A program made the position numbers and the translations under genes. Below the pieces are notes generated by a model, which did no database searches, was not told the DNA's origin, and worked only from the letters and a program-made list of their open reading frames with translations. DNA of 50,651 bases, taken from contig JAHRAZ010000109.1 in assembly GCA_020027475.1 (NCBI GenBank), forward strand, positions 1 to 50,651. Reading direction: 5' to 3'. Below are positions 32,981 to 41,109 of this stretch, piece by piece; the stretch's first letter is position 1, and every line of letters starts with the position of its first letter. The stretch is from Microthrixaceae bacterium. GTDB lineage: Bacteria > Actinomycetota > Acidimicrobiia > Acidimicrobiales > Microtrichaceae.

Positions 32981-34042
32981 ATGAGCCAGCTGACCTATTC
33001 CACCACAGAACTCCTCGACACGGGTGACGTTGCCGAACCATTGATCGCCAATGGCATCGTGTGCCACGGCGGCCTCGACGACGACGGAAGCTACATCTCT
33101 CCGCGGACCAAGTATCGGGTTCCCGCGATTGCAGCTTGGCAGACCAACCACCTGAAACATTTCGCGGGCTCCGAACTCATCGACGTCCGCATCAACGACT
33201 GGCCCGCCAACTTTCCGACTCTGGAGCAGACCCGGATGCTCCTGCGTCGAGGCGCCCCGGAATCTGTGATCTCGAGCCTCACACGAATAGGCACGGTTGA
33301 GGGATTCGGTTCGTTCCTGCGCTTCACCGAAGTGCCCGACCTCCAGTCGATGATTGTTGAAGACATGAGCGGAACCGCGCTTGCCCACCTCGACAAGGGA
33401 TTGATCGAGGCCCACTCCCGGGACGAGGCGGGCTGGGAAGAAGATGGCGTTGTCGAGGCAGGCCACAGAGACATGTGGTTTGCGGCACGCGACATTGCGT
33501 TCGAGAACCCGATCACCGAAGACCAGACGCAGATCATGCTCGAGCGCATGGGGATCGTCGCCCCCGGCGGAGCGCCCGGGCCGGCAGCCCAACCATCCCG
33601 ACTGCTGCCCGACGACATCAACGCACATCTCGATCTGCTGTTGCAGCGGATGATCCGACTCCTGATGATTGAAATATCCGCCTTCCACACCTTCACCTGG
33701 GCTGAGGCATTGCTGTCCGACGACTCACTGGTGGCTGGAAACGGTAAGGCCGCGTTCATCGTGAATTGCATTCGCGCAGATGAAACGCCGCACGTCGAAT
33801 ACTTGCGAACGGCACTCACCGAGTTGCGTGACCGCACGGTGATCGGCGATTCGGGGAAACACCACAGCGGCGAAGAGATAGTCGACACCATCTGGCAAGT
33901 GGCACGAACCGAGGCCACGGGAGTGCGACGCGAGGCCATGATCCAGACCCTGGAAGGCGAGATCAGGTTTTCGCTCGAGGGTCGCTCGGATGCGGATGAC
34001 ATCTGGGAAGAGTTCAGATCCCTCGGGGAAACCTCCAGCTGA
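32981..34042 (+). CDS. Possible ferritin-like di-iron protein, conserved hypothetical
   Basis: A 353-residue protein that I do not recognise by name. It opens with SQLTYSTTELLDTGDVAEPLIANGIVCHGG, a pattern I associate with conserved actinobacterial proteins. The helical second half has EAGH near residue 158, EISAFHTFTW near 228 and ADETPHVEYL near 263; these Glu/His pairs are spaced as in four-helix-bundle di-iron proteins (E, ExxH, E, ExxH). An oxygenase or oxidase role is inference only. There is no signal peptide. ATG 32981 is the start; there is no strong ribosome binding site. It is convergent with the TrmH/SpoU gene, 24 bases away. Confidence 0.75.
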   Translation: MSQLTYSTTELLDTGDVAEPLIANGIVCHGGLDDDGSYISPRTKYRVPAIAAWQTNHLKHFAGSELIDVRINDWPANFPTLEQTRMLLRRGAPESVISSLTRIGTVEGFGSFLRFTEVPDLQSMIVEDMSGTALAHLDKGLIEAHSRDEAGWEEDGVVEAGHRDMWFAARDIAFENPITEDQTQIMLERMGIVAPGGAPGPAAQPSRLLPDDINAHLDLLLQRMIRLLMIEISAFHTFTWAEALLSDDSLVAGNGKAAFIVNCIRADETPHVEYLRTALTELRDRTVIGDSGKHHSGEEIVDTIWQVARTEATGVRREAMIQTLEGEIRFSLEGRSDADDIWEEFRSLGETSS

Positions 34043-34060
34043 ATCTGTAAGAGACCTCAG

Positions 34061-34096
34061 GGTCCGTCAACAGAACCCCAAGGATCCGTCAACAGA
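34061..34096. repeat. 22-bp tandem duplication at the TrmH/SpoU stop codon
   Basis: GGTCCGTCAACAGA (34061) and GATCCGTCAACAGA (34083) match at 13 of 14 bases, period 22. The minus-strand stop (34067-34069) is in the copy nearer 34061. Because 22 is not a multiple of 3, the other copy encodes VDG and the stop comes from the shifted copy. Confidence 0.8.
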
Positions 34097-34795
34097 GGCC
34101 TCCGGACCGTTGGTCAGGAGCCACTGGTACATGGCAATCCCGGAGGCAACTCCGGCGTTGACCGATCGCGTCGAGCCGTACATCTCGATCGAGCAGATCA
34201 TTGTTGCGGCCTCCCGGGAAGCGGGAGAAAGTCCCGGCCCTTCCTGGCCGAAGAGGAGCACCGAGTTGGCCGGCATGGGAGTTGCCTCGATCGGCACCGA
34301 CCCCTCGATGTTGTCGATGCCGACGATCACAAGATCCTCCTGAGCGGCCCAGGACACAAAATCCACGACATCGCGATGGTGCCGGACCTCCAGATACCGG
34401 TCGGTCACCATCGCACCCCGCCGATTCCAGCGGCGCCGACCCACGATGTGAACTCCAGCCGCACCGAACGCATTGGCATTGCGCACCACCGTGCCGATGT
34501 TGAAGTCGTGCTCGAAGTTCTCTACGGCGACGTGGTATTCAAAGCTGTTTTCAGCCAGTTCCGCCACGATGGCATCGTGGCGCCAGTAGCGGAAGCGGTC
34601 GATGACGTTTCGGGTATCCCCTTCGGCCAGGAGTTCCGGATCAAGTCGGGGGTCATCCGGCCAGGGTTGGATGTGGGGACCAACGCCCACGCGGCGCTCA
34701 GTGGAGTCCTGCTCCGGAGAGCCACCCTTGATTGCCGCGTCGGTTCGTGGTGCGGCCTCGGCGCCGCTGCCGTTCGCATCTGCGTTGTCAGTCAC
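34067..34795 (-). CDS. TrmH/SpoU family RNA methyltransferase
   Basis: A 242-residue SPOUT enzyme that 2'-O-methylates tRNA or rRNA using SAM, with a trefoil knot. Motif 1 is NIGTVVRNANAFGAAGVHIVG (about 102-122), motif 2 is LLFGQEGPGLS and motif 3 is SVNAGVASGIAMYQW, all three diagnostic. The N-terminal region (about 1-75) is variable. GTG 34795 is chosen; the frame is open to 34897. It is divergent from the CbiX-like gene, with 25 bases between starts, so the promoters must overlap. The last residues, SVDGSLGFC, come from a 22-bp tandem duplication and are probably recent. Confidence 0.9.
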   Translation of the reverse strand: MTDNADANGSGAEAAPRTDAAIKGGSPEQDSTERRVGVGPHIQPWPDDPRLDPELLAEGDTRNVIDRFRYWRHDAIVAELAENSFEYHVAVENFEHDFNIGTVVRNANAFGAAGVHIVGRRRWNRRGAMVTDRYLEVRHHRDVVDFVSWAAQEDLVIVGIDNIEGSVPIEATPMPANSVLLFGQEGPGLSPASREAATMICSIEMYGSTRSVNAGVASGIAMYQWLLTNGPEASVDGSLGFC

Positions 34796-34820
34796 GACCC
34801 GGGAATCTACCGTTGCGAGC

Positions 34821-35195
34821 GTGCCAGACAACACCCCAGCCGGCGAAGTGATAATTCTGATCGCCCACGGAAGCCGGAGCCAGACGGCAAACGACAATCA
34901 CCACATGTTGTGTGGTTCCCTCGGCGAACAAGCTCACGCCAATGTTGTGCCTGCCTTCCTCGAACTGGCCGAACCCTCGATCGGCGAAGCCATCGATGCA
35001 GCCGCGGCCGCCGCGGGTTCCGTGCGTCTCCTGCCATTGTTCGTCCACGCCGGCAACCACGTGACCGGCGAGATTCCCGAAATCGTGGAGGCAGCCAGAG
35101 CCCGAAACCCGCAGACCGAGGTAATCCTCTCCGGCTATGTTGGCGCTGATCCGGCATTCTTCGATCTGCTCACCGAATGGATCTCCGGCGGGTGA
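34821..35195 (+). CDS. Sirohydrochlorin chelatase-like protein (CbiX/SirB family)
   Basis: A 124-residue single-domain class II chelatase. ILIAHGSRSQTAN opens with the first conserved His; PSIGEAIDAAAAAAGSVRLLPLFVHAGNHVTGEIPE supplies the second His in FVHAGNHV. The family inserts cobalt, iron or nickel into tetrapyrroles such as sirohydrochlorin. The length equals short CbiX forms. The neighbours do not make tetrapyrroles, so the metal and the pathway are open. GTG 34821 sits 25 bases from the divergent TrmH start. The MtfA-like gene follows 67 bases later. Confidence 0.88.
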   Translation: MPDNTPAGEVIILIAHGSRSQTANDNHHMLCGSLGEQAHANVVPAFLELAEPSIGEAIDAAAAAAGSVRLLPLFVHAGNHVTGEIPEIVEAARARNPQTEVILSGYVGADPAFFDLLTEWISGG

Positions 35196-35262
35196 TTCGA
35201 ACCCCTGCACGCGCAGACCCACATGCACCAGACTGAGCAGCCATGAGCCAAGTTGCGCACCC

Positions 35263-36036
35263 ATGAGATTGTTCGAGACCAGGCACCATCGCGTGAAGCG
35301 CGAGACCCTCGAAGCTGGGTTCCTCGACGAGTGGCGCGTCATCTGTGCGCAACGATTCGCCTGGTGGGAACGACTGGATCCCGATCGCCGCGTAAGGCTC
35401 GAGGCGCTCACACTCGACATGATTGCCACGAAAAGCTGGGAAGCAGCCAAGGACTTCGAGGTCACCGACGAGATGATGTTGGTCATAGCGTCCCAAGCAG
35501 CGCTGCTGATCCTCGAACTACCCACGGATTCCTACCGCAACGTGAAGGCGATCGTTGTGCACCCTTCCACGATGGTCATGCATGGAGAGCACTCACAGGT
35601 GAGCGGATTGGTGTCGGACGATCCGGTGCCCATTCTCGGTCAGGCAAACTTCCACGGCCCCGTGCTGGTGGCCTGGGATCAGGTGAACAACGACGCACGC
35701 CACGCTGGACTCGGGCACAACGTGGTGTTCCACGAGTTCGCGCACAAGATCGACATGCTCGACGGCAGTGCCGACGGAACACCACCGATGGCCACTGCGG
35801 ATCAATTCGATCACTGGGTGAAAGTCTGTACCCATGCATATGAAATGGCTGCAAAAGGCCATGGGGGGCACAGCCTGCGCAGCTACGCGGGAGTGAATCC
35901 TGCGGAGTTCTTTGCAGTGGCGACAGAATCCTTCTTCTCCGACCCGCGCACCCTCAATCACGAGCATTGGGAGCTGTATTCAGTTCTCGAGGATTTCTAC
36001 AAACAGGATCCACTGAACTGGATCAGCCTGGACTGA
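35263..36036 (+). CDS. Zinc-dependent peptidase, MtfA/M90 family
   Basis: A 257-residue soluble metallopeptidase. The zinc motif is HEFAHKIDMLDG near residue 160, with a third ligand likely in NPAEFFAVATESFF near 210. PSTMVMHGEH, WDQVNNDARHAGLGHNVVFHEFAH and the WELYSVLEDFYKQDP ending are typical of the MtfA group, whose E. coli member binds the Mlc repressor and regulates glucose uptake. Whether it is a protease here is untested. ATG 35263 is chosen because the family begins near MRLFETRHHRVKRETL; the frame is open to 35137. A hairpin (36045-36069) follows its stop. Confidence 0.9.
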   Translation: MRLFETRHHRVKRETLEAGFLDEWRVICAQRFAWWERLDPDRRVRLEALTLDMIATKSWEAAKDFEVTDEMMLVIASQAALLILELPTDSYRNVKAIVVHPSTMVMHGEHSQVSGLVSDDPVPILGQANFHGPVLVAWDQVNNDARHAGLGHNVVFHEFAHKIDMLDGSADGTPPMATADQFDHWVKVCTHAYEMAAKGHGGHSLRSYAGVNPAEFFAVATESFFSDPRTLNHEHWELYSVLEDFYKQDPLNWISLD

Positions 36037-36044
36037 GGAGCTTC

Positions 36045-36069
36045 AACCGACCAGCGGATCTGATCGGTT
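36045..36069 (+). terminator. Hairpin after the MtfA-like gene
   Basis: AACCGACCAG, five bases, CTGATCGGTT: 10-bp arms with one mismatch. It starts 9 bases after the MtfA-like stop. No T-run follows, so it is a weak terminator or a transcript-stabilising hairpin. Confidence 0.5.
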
Positions 36070-36163
36070 GTCCTGCGACACCGAGCATGCCAAACTGCCC
36101 GACCGGTCCGGACCAACGTCTGCACGACGCGACCAAACAGCGATGCGAAAACAGTCAGTTGAG

Positions 36164-36184
36164 ATGAGCACACCTTTGAGATGA
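36164..36184 (+). CDS. Mini-ORF 1 (MSTPLR) upstream of the ABC ATPase
   Basis: ATG AGC ACA CCT TTG AGA TGA. The stop overlaps the next ATG as ATGA. This would permit translational coupling to mini-ORF 2. Translation is inferred, not shown. The peptide equals the first four residues of the ATPase (MSTP) plus Leu-Arg. Confidence 0.45.
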   Translation: MSTPLR

Positions 36185-36201
36185 GCACACCTTTAAGATG
36201 A
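36181..36201 (+). CDS. Mini-ORF 2 (MSTPLR) upstream of the ABC ATPase
   Basis: ATG AGC ACA CCT TTA AGA TGA. Its stop overlaps the ATPase start at 36198 as ATGA. It encodes the same hexapeptide as mini-ORF 1 despite the TTG-to-TTA change, which is synonymous. Confidence 0.45.
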   Translation: MSTPLR

Positions 36202-36968
36202 GCACACCTTCAGAATTCACCCAATCCGCACCTCCCACCGCGCTCAAGTGGGCGGCGCAAGTGATCGACACCTACCGGATCTTCGGCCACGACGACACCC
36301 GCGTAATCGCTCTCGACGGCGTCACCGTGGGATTCGAAGCGGGCAAGTTCACCGCAATCATGGGACCCTCCGGTTCCGGCAAGACCACGCTGATGCAAGT
36401 GGCTGCCGGACTCGATCGGCCCGATCAGGGCCAGGTGATCATCGGCGACGTCGAGATCTCGACCCTCAGCGAGAAGCGTCTCACGCTGTTGAGACGGGAA
36501 CAGGTCGGATTCATATTCCAGCAATTCAACCTGTTGCCCACGCTCACCGCCAAGGAAAACATCACGTTCCCACTCGACCTCTCGGGATCCAAGCCCGATC
36601 CCGAATGGATGCAGAGGGTCATCGACACCGTGGGCCTCTCAGACCGTTTGGGGCACCGGCCATCGGAACTCTCCGGCGGCCAGCAACAGCGGGTGGCCGT
36701 TGCTCGGGCGCTCGTGGAACGACCCGACATCATCTTCGCCGACGAACCCACTGGAAACCTGGACTCGCGATCGTCGGCGGAAATCCTCGGCTTCATGGCG
36801 CAAGCTGTGGCCGAATTCGGACAGACCGTGGTGATGGTCACCCATGACCCCGGGGCTGCCACGTATGCGGACCGTGTCGTGTTCCTGGCCGACGGGCAGA
36901 TCGTGGACGACATTGTGAATCCCACCCGCGACCAAGTCCTGTCGCACATGGGCACACTTCAGGGCTGA
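36198..36968 (+). CDS. ABC transporter ATP-binding protein (LolD/MacB type)
   Basis: A 256-residue ATPase. Walker A GPSGSGKTT is near residue 56, the Q-loop FIFQQFNLLPTLTAKEN near 108, the signature SGGQQQRVAVARAL near 156, Walker B IIFADEPTG near 180 and the H-loop VMVTHD near 213. These match LolD/MacB ATPases paired with FtsX-like permeases, which drive periplasmic lipoprotein, peptide or drug export by mechanotransmission. The permease gene starts two bases after its stop. The start is the third copy of a 17-bp triplicated unit, so expression may depend on re-initiation from two mini-ORFs. Confidence 0.95.
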   Translation: MSTPSEFTQSAPPTALKWAAQVIDTYRIFGHDDTRVIALDGVTVGFEAGKFTAIMGPSGSGKTTLMQVAAGLDRPDQGQVIIGDVEISTLSEKRLTLLRREQVGFIFQQFNLLPTLTAKENITFPLDLSGSKPDPEWMQRVIDTVGLSDRLGHRPSELSGGQQQRVAVARALVERPDIIFADEPTGNLDSRSSAEILGFMAQAVAEFGQTVVMVTHDPGAATYADRVVFLADGQIVDDIVNPTRDQVLSHMGTLQG

Positions 36969-36970
36969 CC

Positions 36971-39538
36971 GTGCTGCGTCTGACCCTCAAGAACCTCCGA
37001 GCGAATCTCGGTCGACTGCTCGCAACCGCCATTGCGGTGGCCACCGGCACCGCATTTCTGGCCGCCGGCCTGATGATCACGCAGTCCCTGTCGGCGAGCG
37101 TGGAAGGCGACGCCGCAATCCAGTATGCGGGTGTCGACGTCGCGGTTCTGGCCCCGGCGGACCCCGGTGAACACCGTTCGGGGTCACTCAATGCCGCCGT
37201 GCTGGAGGAGGTTCGATCCACCGAAGGAGTCAACTCAGCAACCGGCGAGTTCGTTGCCGAAACCACCATCGCCGACTCAAACGGGACGGCAGTACGCAGC
37301 CGGAGTCAGGGTCGCGCGTGGATCGAAGACCACACCCTGAACCCGATCACGATCGATGAAGGCTCTCCTCCCACCGCGGCCGGTGAGATCGTTGTGGACA
37401 CCGAAACCGCGCAGGACGGCACGCTCACAGTTGGCGACACAGTGGTCATCAACACACCGAGCGGCGAGATGGATGCCGAGATCGTGGGCATCAGTTCGTT
37501 TGGAGCCGCCCCTTCGGTGGATTCGGGCGGAACCGTCTTCATGTCTGCCGGGTGGGCACAGGAGGTCCTCACCGGAGGCCACCCCGGCTGGCAGCAGATC
37601 CTCATCTCCAGCGACACACCTGATGCAGTCATCGCCGCCTTGGACACTTCCCTGCCGGGATCACCTGAGGTCCTCGACAGCGAGGACTTCCTGACACGGC
37701 AGACCGAGACCACCGAGGAGTTCCTGTCGATTCTGTCGCCGATCCTGACCGGGTTCGCATTACTCGCGCTCTTCGTCTCCGGATTCGTGATCTACAACAC
37801 ATTCACCGTGGTTGTCAGCCAGAGGAGCCAGGAGCTGTCGCTTGTCCGGGCGATCGGCGGCACACCCTCCCAAGTACGCCGTTCCCTGTTGCTCGAAGGT
37901 TCCCTGCTCGGGTTGCTGGCGAGTTTCGCCGGCCTCGCAGCAGGCATGGGAATTGCCCGACTGATCGAGTACGTGCTCGACCGCTTCGATGTGCGCCTCC
38001 CCGGTGTGGGCATATCCATCAACCCACGCGTCATCCTGCTCACACTGTTCGCCGGCACACTCATCACGCTCGTGTCCGTGATGCTCCCGGCATGGCGTGC
38101 AGGAAGTTCGCGGCCAGTGGAAGCTATGCGCCAGGCGGCGGTGGACGATTCCGGCACCAGTTCCTTGCGGATGTACGTCGGTGGATTCTTTCTGATCTCG
38201 GGCATCGTCCTGCTGAGCCTGAACGCGTTTTCGGCCTCACAGTGGTACTTCCTGGGTCCCGGAGCCCTGCTGCTGTTTCTGGGTGTGGTCGTCGGCGGGC
38301 CGCTGTTGGCCCGGCTCTACGGCAGGTTGGCGGGAGTGCTCCTCAGACCATCGATGACGGGCCGAATCGCAGCAGACAACATGGTCCGGAATCCGAAGCG
38401 CACGGCGACCACCGCAAACGCCTTGGTGATCGGGCTGTTCCTCGTCACGCTCGTCACCGTGGCCGGCACCGCACTGAAGGACTGGATCGAAATGGAGATC
38501 GCGGACCTCTCCGAATCCGATTTCATCGTGGTCAGTGAGACGGCGATTCCCCAAGGCTTGGTCGACGAGATTGCCGGCGCAGACGGCGTCGATGCCACGG
38601 CTCCGATTCGGTCGGCCGCCATCACGACCACCTCGGGCGATTCAGTCCTGATCTCGGGCAGCGATGTTGAGGCACTGCAGAACACAGCCGGATTCTCAGC
38701 GAGCACGGGATCCCTTGACCAGGTGATAAGCGGGGAAGGCGCCGCCGATTCGGGAGTCGGCGCGTTTGCCGGGCCCGGAGCAGGCCGTGACGCTGAGGGA
38801 CCTGGGCCCTTCGATCCTGAGGCCAGACAGAGCGATCCCGGCGGGACGCAGTCCACAAGTGCCGACGAGACTCTCTCGCTGATCGATCCAGACGGCAACA
38901 CCGTCGAGGTTCCGATAGTTGCCCAGTTCGAACTGAGTCTGGACACCATCTTCCTGGCCACGGTGGTGAACGATGACCTGTTCACCCGGCTTGCCGGCGA
39001 ACGACCGGTCGTGCAGGTCTATGTGCGCTCCGCACCCGGCGAAGTCGAGAACCTCGGGGCGACCCTTGATTCGCTGACTTCGGGATTCACGGGCGTGGTA
39101 GTCGTTCCGGGCAACTTCGTCGGCCAGGTGGTAGGTCAGGCAATCGATTTCCTGATTGCGGCAATCAACGGCCTTCTCGGTCTCAGCGTGCTGATCGCCC
39201 TCATCGGAATCATCAACACGATGAACCTGAGCATTCATGAACGGCGGCGCGAACTCGGCATGGTCCGCGCGCTTGGAATGACGTCGTCACAGGTGCGTTC
39301 GATGGTCCGAATCGAAGGGATCCTGATCGGCCTCCTGGGCACGATTGTCGGCGTGACGTCGGGGGCGCTCGTTGGCTGGTCCGTGGTGAAAGGCATCACC
39401 GGCGACGCTGTGTCTCTGGCATGGGGCCGAATGGGCCTGATTTTTGCTGCCGGACTTGTGATTTCCCTGCTGGCTTGCCTGCTTCCGGCCCGGCGGGCGG
39501 TGAAGGTGCCCATGCTCGAGGCCATGGCCGCAAGCTGA
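36971..39538 (+). CDS. FtsX-like permease of an ABC transporter
   Basis: An 855-residue permease with two FtsX modules. TM1 is near residue 12-40 (LLATAIAVATGTAFLAAGLMI), followed by an extracytoplasmic MacB-type domain (about 45-250), then three helices at about 255-390. A second extracytoplasmic region (about 510-720) follows a central pair of helices, and the last three helices occupy about 730-845. VVVSQRSQELSLVRAIGGTPSQVRRSLLLEG and the repeated MNLSIHERRRELGMVRALGMTSSQVRSMVRIEG are the cytoplasmic coupling segments. The substrate is unknown. GTG 36971 is the start. The gene ends in a 24-bp tandem repeat with two further in-frame stops. Confidence 0.93.
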   Translation: MLRLTLKNLRANLGRLLATAIAVATGTAFLAAGLMITQSLSASVEGDAAIQYAGVDVAVLAPADPGEHRSGSLNAAVLEEVRSTEGVNSATGEFVAETTIADSNGTAVRSRSQGRAWIEDHTLNPITIDEGSPPTAAGEIVVDTETAQDGTLTVGDTVVINTPSGEMDAEIVGISSFGAAPSVDSGGTVFMSAGWAQEVLTGGHPGWQQILISSDTPDAVIAALDTSLPGSPEVLDSEDFLTRQTETTEEFLSILSPILTGFALLALFVSGFVIYNTFTVVVSQRSQELSLVRAIGGTPSQVRRSLLLEGSLLGLLASFAGLAAGMGIARLIEYVLDRFDVRLPGVGISINPRVILLTLFAGTLITLVSVMLPAWRAGSSRPVEAMRQAAVDDSGTSSLRMYVGGFFLISGIVLLSLNAFSASQWYFLGPGALLLFLGVVVGGPLLARLYGRLAGVLLRPSMTGRIAADNMVRNPKRTATTANALVIGLFLVTLVTVAGTALKDWIEMEIADLSESDFIVVSETAIPQGLVDEIAGADGVDATAPIRSAAITTTSGDSVLISGSDVEALQNTAGFSASTGSLDQVISGEGAADSGVGAFAGPGAGRDAEGPGPFDPEARQSDPGGTQSTSADETLSLIDPDGNTVEVPIVAQFELSLDTIFLATVVNDDLFTRLAGERPVVQVYVRSAPGEVENLGATLDSLTSGFTGVVVVPGNFVGQVVGQAIDFLIAAINGLLGLSVLIALIGIINTMNLSIHERRRELGMVRALGMTSSQVRSMVRIEGILIGLLGTIVGVTSGALVGWSVVKGITGDAVSLAWGRMGLIFAAGLVISLLACLLPARRAVKVPMLEAMAAS

Positions 39539-39600
39539 ACCATGCGGCACAACCACAGCTGAACCCTGCGGCACAACCACAGCTGAACCCTGCCGGTTCA
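39533..39600. repeat. 24-bp tandem repeat at the FtsX-like stop
   Basis: A 24-bp unit beginning AGCTGAACC-x-TGCGGCAC is present at 39533-39556 and 39557-39580 with one difference, and a third partial copy starts at 39581. TGA occurs in each at 39536, 39560 and 39584, all in the FtsX frame. The convergent DNA-ligase stop (39598-39600) lies at the far edge of the third copy. Confidence 0.9.
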
Positions 39601-41070
39601 GTGCAGAAGTGCCCGAACCGCATCCAGCGAATCCGCTGAGTCCGCGCCGCGGTCGGTGCGATACCGGCGAACCCTGGCAAACCGCAATGCAACTCCCCCC
39701 GGGTACCTCGTGGACCTCTGTGCGCCATCGAGGGCAATCTCCACCACGAGCTCTGGGCGCACCCGCACGATGTGACCATCGGTGGCGACGGCACGCTCCA
39801 GGAGTTCCTCGGTCTGCCATGTGAGCAACTCGTCTGTAAGACCCTTGAAGGTCTTGCCCACCATCACCGGCTCACCACTGGGTCCCAGGGCGCCGAGATG
39901 CAGGTTGGACAACCAACCCTTCCTCCGACCGGAGCCCCACTCCACGGCAATCACGACGAGATCCAGGGTGTGAACCGGTTTGACCTTTCTCCAGGACTTC
40001 CCGCGGCGACCGGCTTGATAGGTCGAGGACAAGTCCTTGATCACGATCCCCTCGTGACCCGCCAAAATTGATTGATCGAATACCATCGCCACCTCGGCCG
40101 CCACCGAGGTATCGACACCGGAAACTCGCGAGTCACCCACAACCTCATCGAGGACACGACCCCGCCCGGCAAGTGGTTCGTCCATCCAGTCCCGACCATC
40201 AAGGTGGAGCAGATCGAACCAGTGGCCCAACACCGTGCTGCCTGCCAGCGAGTCCTGAAAGGCAAGCGGCCGTTCACTCTCGTCGACGCCGATCACCTCG
40301 CCGTCGATCACCGCTGCGGTCACATCCAGATCCATGACCTGTTCAACAACTTGCGGGAGCCTCGATGTGACGTCATTGAGGTTCCTGGTGAACAGCCGCA
40401 CTCCGGCCGGACCACGATGAGCTTGAATGCGAATGCCGTCCAATTTCCACTCCACCCGGCCGGCTTCGATCCCTTCCAGGCCTTCGGCGGTGCTCGGCGC
40501 ACTCGAAGCCAGCATCGGCTGGATTGGAACTCCCACCGACAGTCCTACTGCTTCCAGCGCAGGGCGCCCGCCCACGCGTGCCCTCAACACAGCGCCGGGC
40601 AAGTCTCCCAGGAGCATGGCCGCTCGATGCAACACCGCAGCCGGAACACCGAGCGATTTGGCGGCACCTTGTTCGACAACTCCCGCCAGCGCGCCCTGCC
40701 TCAATTCGCCCGTCAACAATAGAGTGACGAACTCGGCTTCGTCCGGAGTGGCTCTCGCACCGAGTTGTTCCAACCGGCTCCTTCGAGACTCCTGCACTCC
40801 CTCGCCGCTCATCGCAGCCAGGTCGGAGAACAGCTTGTCGAGATCAGCGATGCCCAACGAAGCTTCCCCAGCCCGTCCCTCCACTCGGCCGGTTGCCCAG
40901 CCAACTCCAACTTTGCCCTGAATCGGATCGGCTGACAGAAATCCCACCACGGGCTCGATCTCCGTGGTGTCGACCCGGCTGATAAGCCCGGCCATGAATT
41001 CAATCTTCTCAGAGCGCCGGGGAGTAGCGGCGACGGCATTCGAAATATCCACCAGTTCTTTCAGCAGCAC
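39598..41070 (-). CDS. ATP-dependent DNA ligase
   Basis: A 490-residue ligase. Motif I is EWKLDGIRIQAHR near residue 210, with Lys as the AMP-attachment site. Motif III (AAVIDGEVIG), motif IV (EGIVIKDL) and motif V (KSWRKVKP) are in order. An N-terminal DNA-binding domain (about 1-190) and a C-terminal OB fold (about 390-490) flank them. It seals nicks using ATP; wording and domain order resemble actinobacterial LigB-type enzymes. It is not the main NAD-dependent ligase and is probably a repair or accessory enzyme. GTG 41070 is the start. It is convergent with the FtsX-like permease. Confidence 0.92.
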   Translation of the reverse strand: MLLKELVDISNAVAATPRRSEKIEFMAGLISRVDTTEIEPVVGFLSADPIQGKVGVGWATGRVEGRAGEASLGIADLDKLFSDLAAMSGEGVQESRRSRLEQLGARATPDEAEFVTLLLTGELRQGALAGVVEQGAAKSLGVPAAVLHRAAMLLGDLPGAVLRARVGGRPALEAVGLSVGVPIQPMLASSAPSTAEGLEGIEAGRVEWKLDGIRIQAHRGPAGVRLFTRNLNDVTSRLPQVVEQVMDLDVTAAVIDGEVIGVDESERPLAFQDSLAGSTVLGHWFDLLHLDGRDWMDEPLAGRGRVLDEVVGDSRVSGVDTSVAAEVAMVFDQSILAGHEGIVIKDLSSTYQAGRRGKSWRKVKPVHTLDLVVIAVEWGSGRRKGWLSNLHLGALGPSGEPVMVGKTFKGLTDELLTWQTEELLERAVATDGHIVRVRPELVVEIALDGAQRSTRYPGGVALRFARVRRYRTDRGADSADSLDAVRALLH

Positions 41071-41109
41071 CGTTCCAGTGTGCTCCGCCAGAATCGAACT
41101 CGGGTCGAG

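Larger units (their letters stand above)
36159..36209 (+). repeat. 17-bp tandem triplication carrying the start codon
   Basis: A 17-bp unit, TTGAGATGAGCACACCT, is present twice exactly, and a third copy has one change (TTAAG). The ATGs are at 36164, 36181 and 36198. Only the third leads into the ABC ATPase gene. Period 17 puts each copy in a different frame. Confidence 0.9.

Noticed and set aside
35185-35260. A GATTCGAACCCC stretch resembling a tRNA T-loop.
   Set aside because: On the minus strand the expected T-arm stem has two mismatches, no acceptor or anticodon arm can be formed, and it overlaps the end of the CbiX-like gene.
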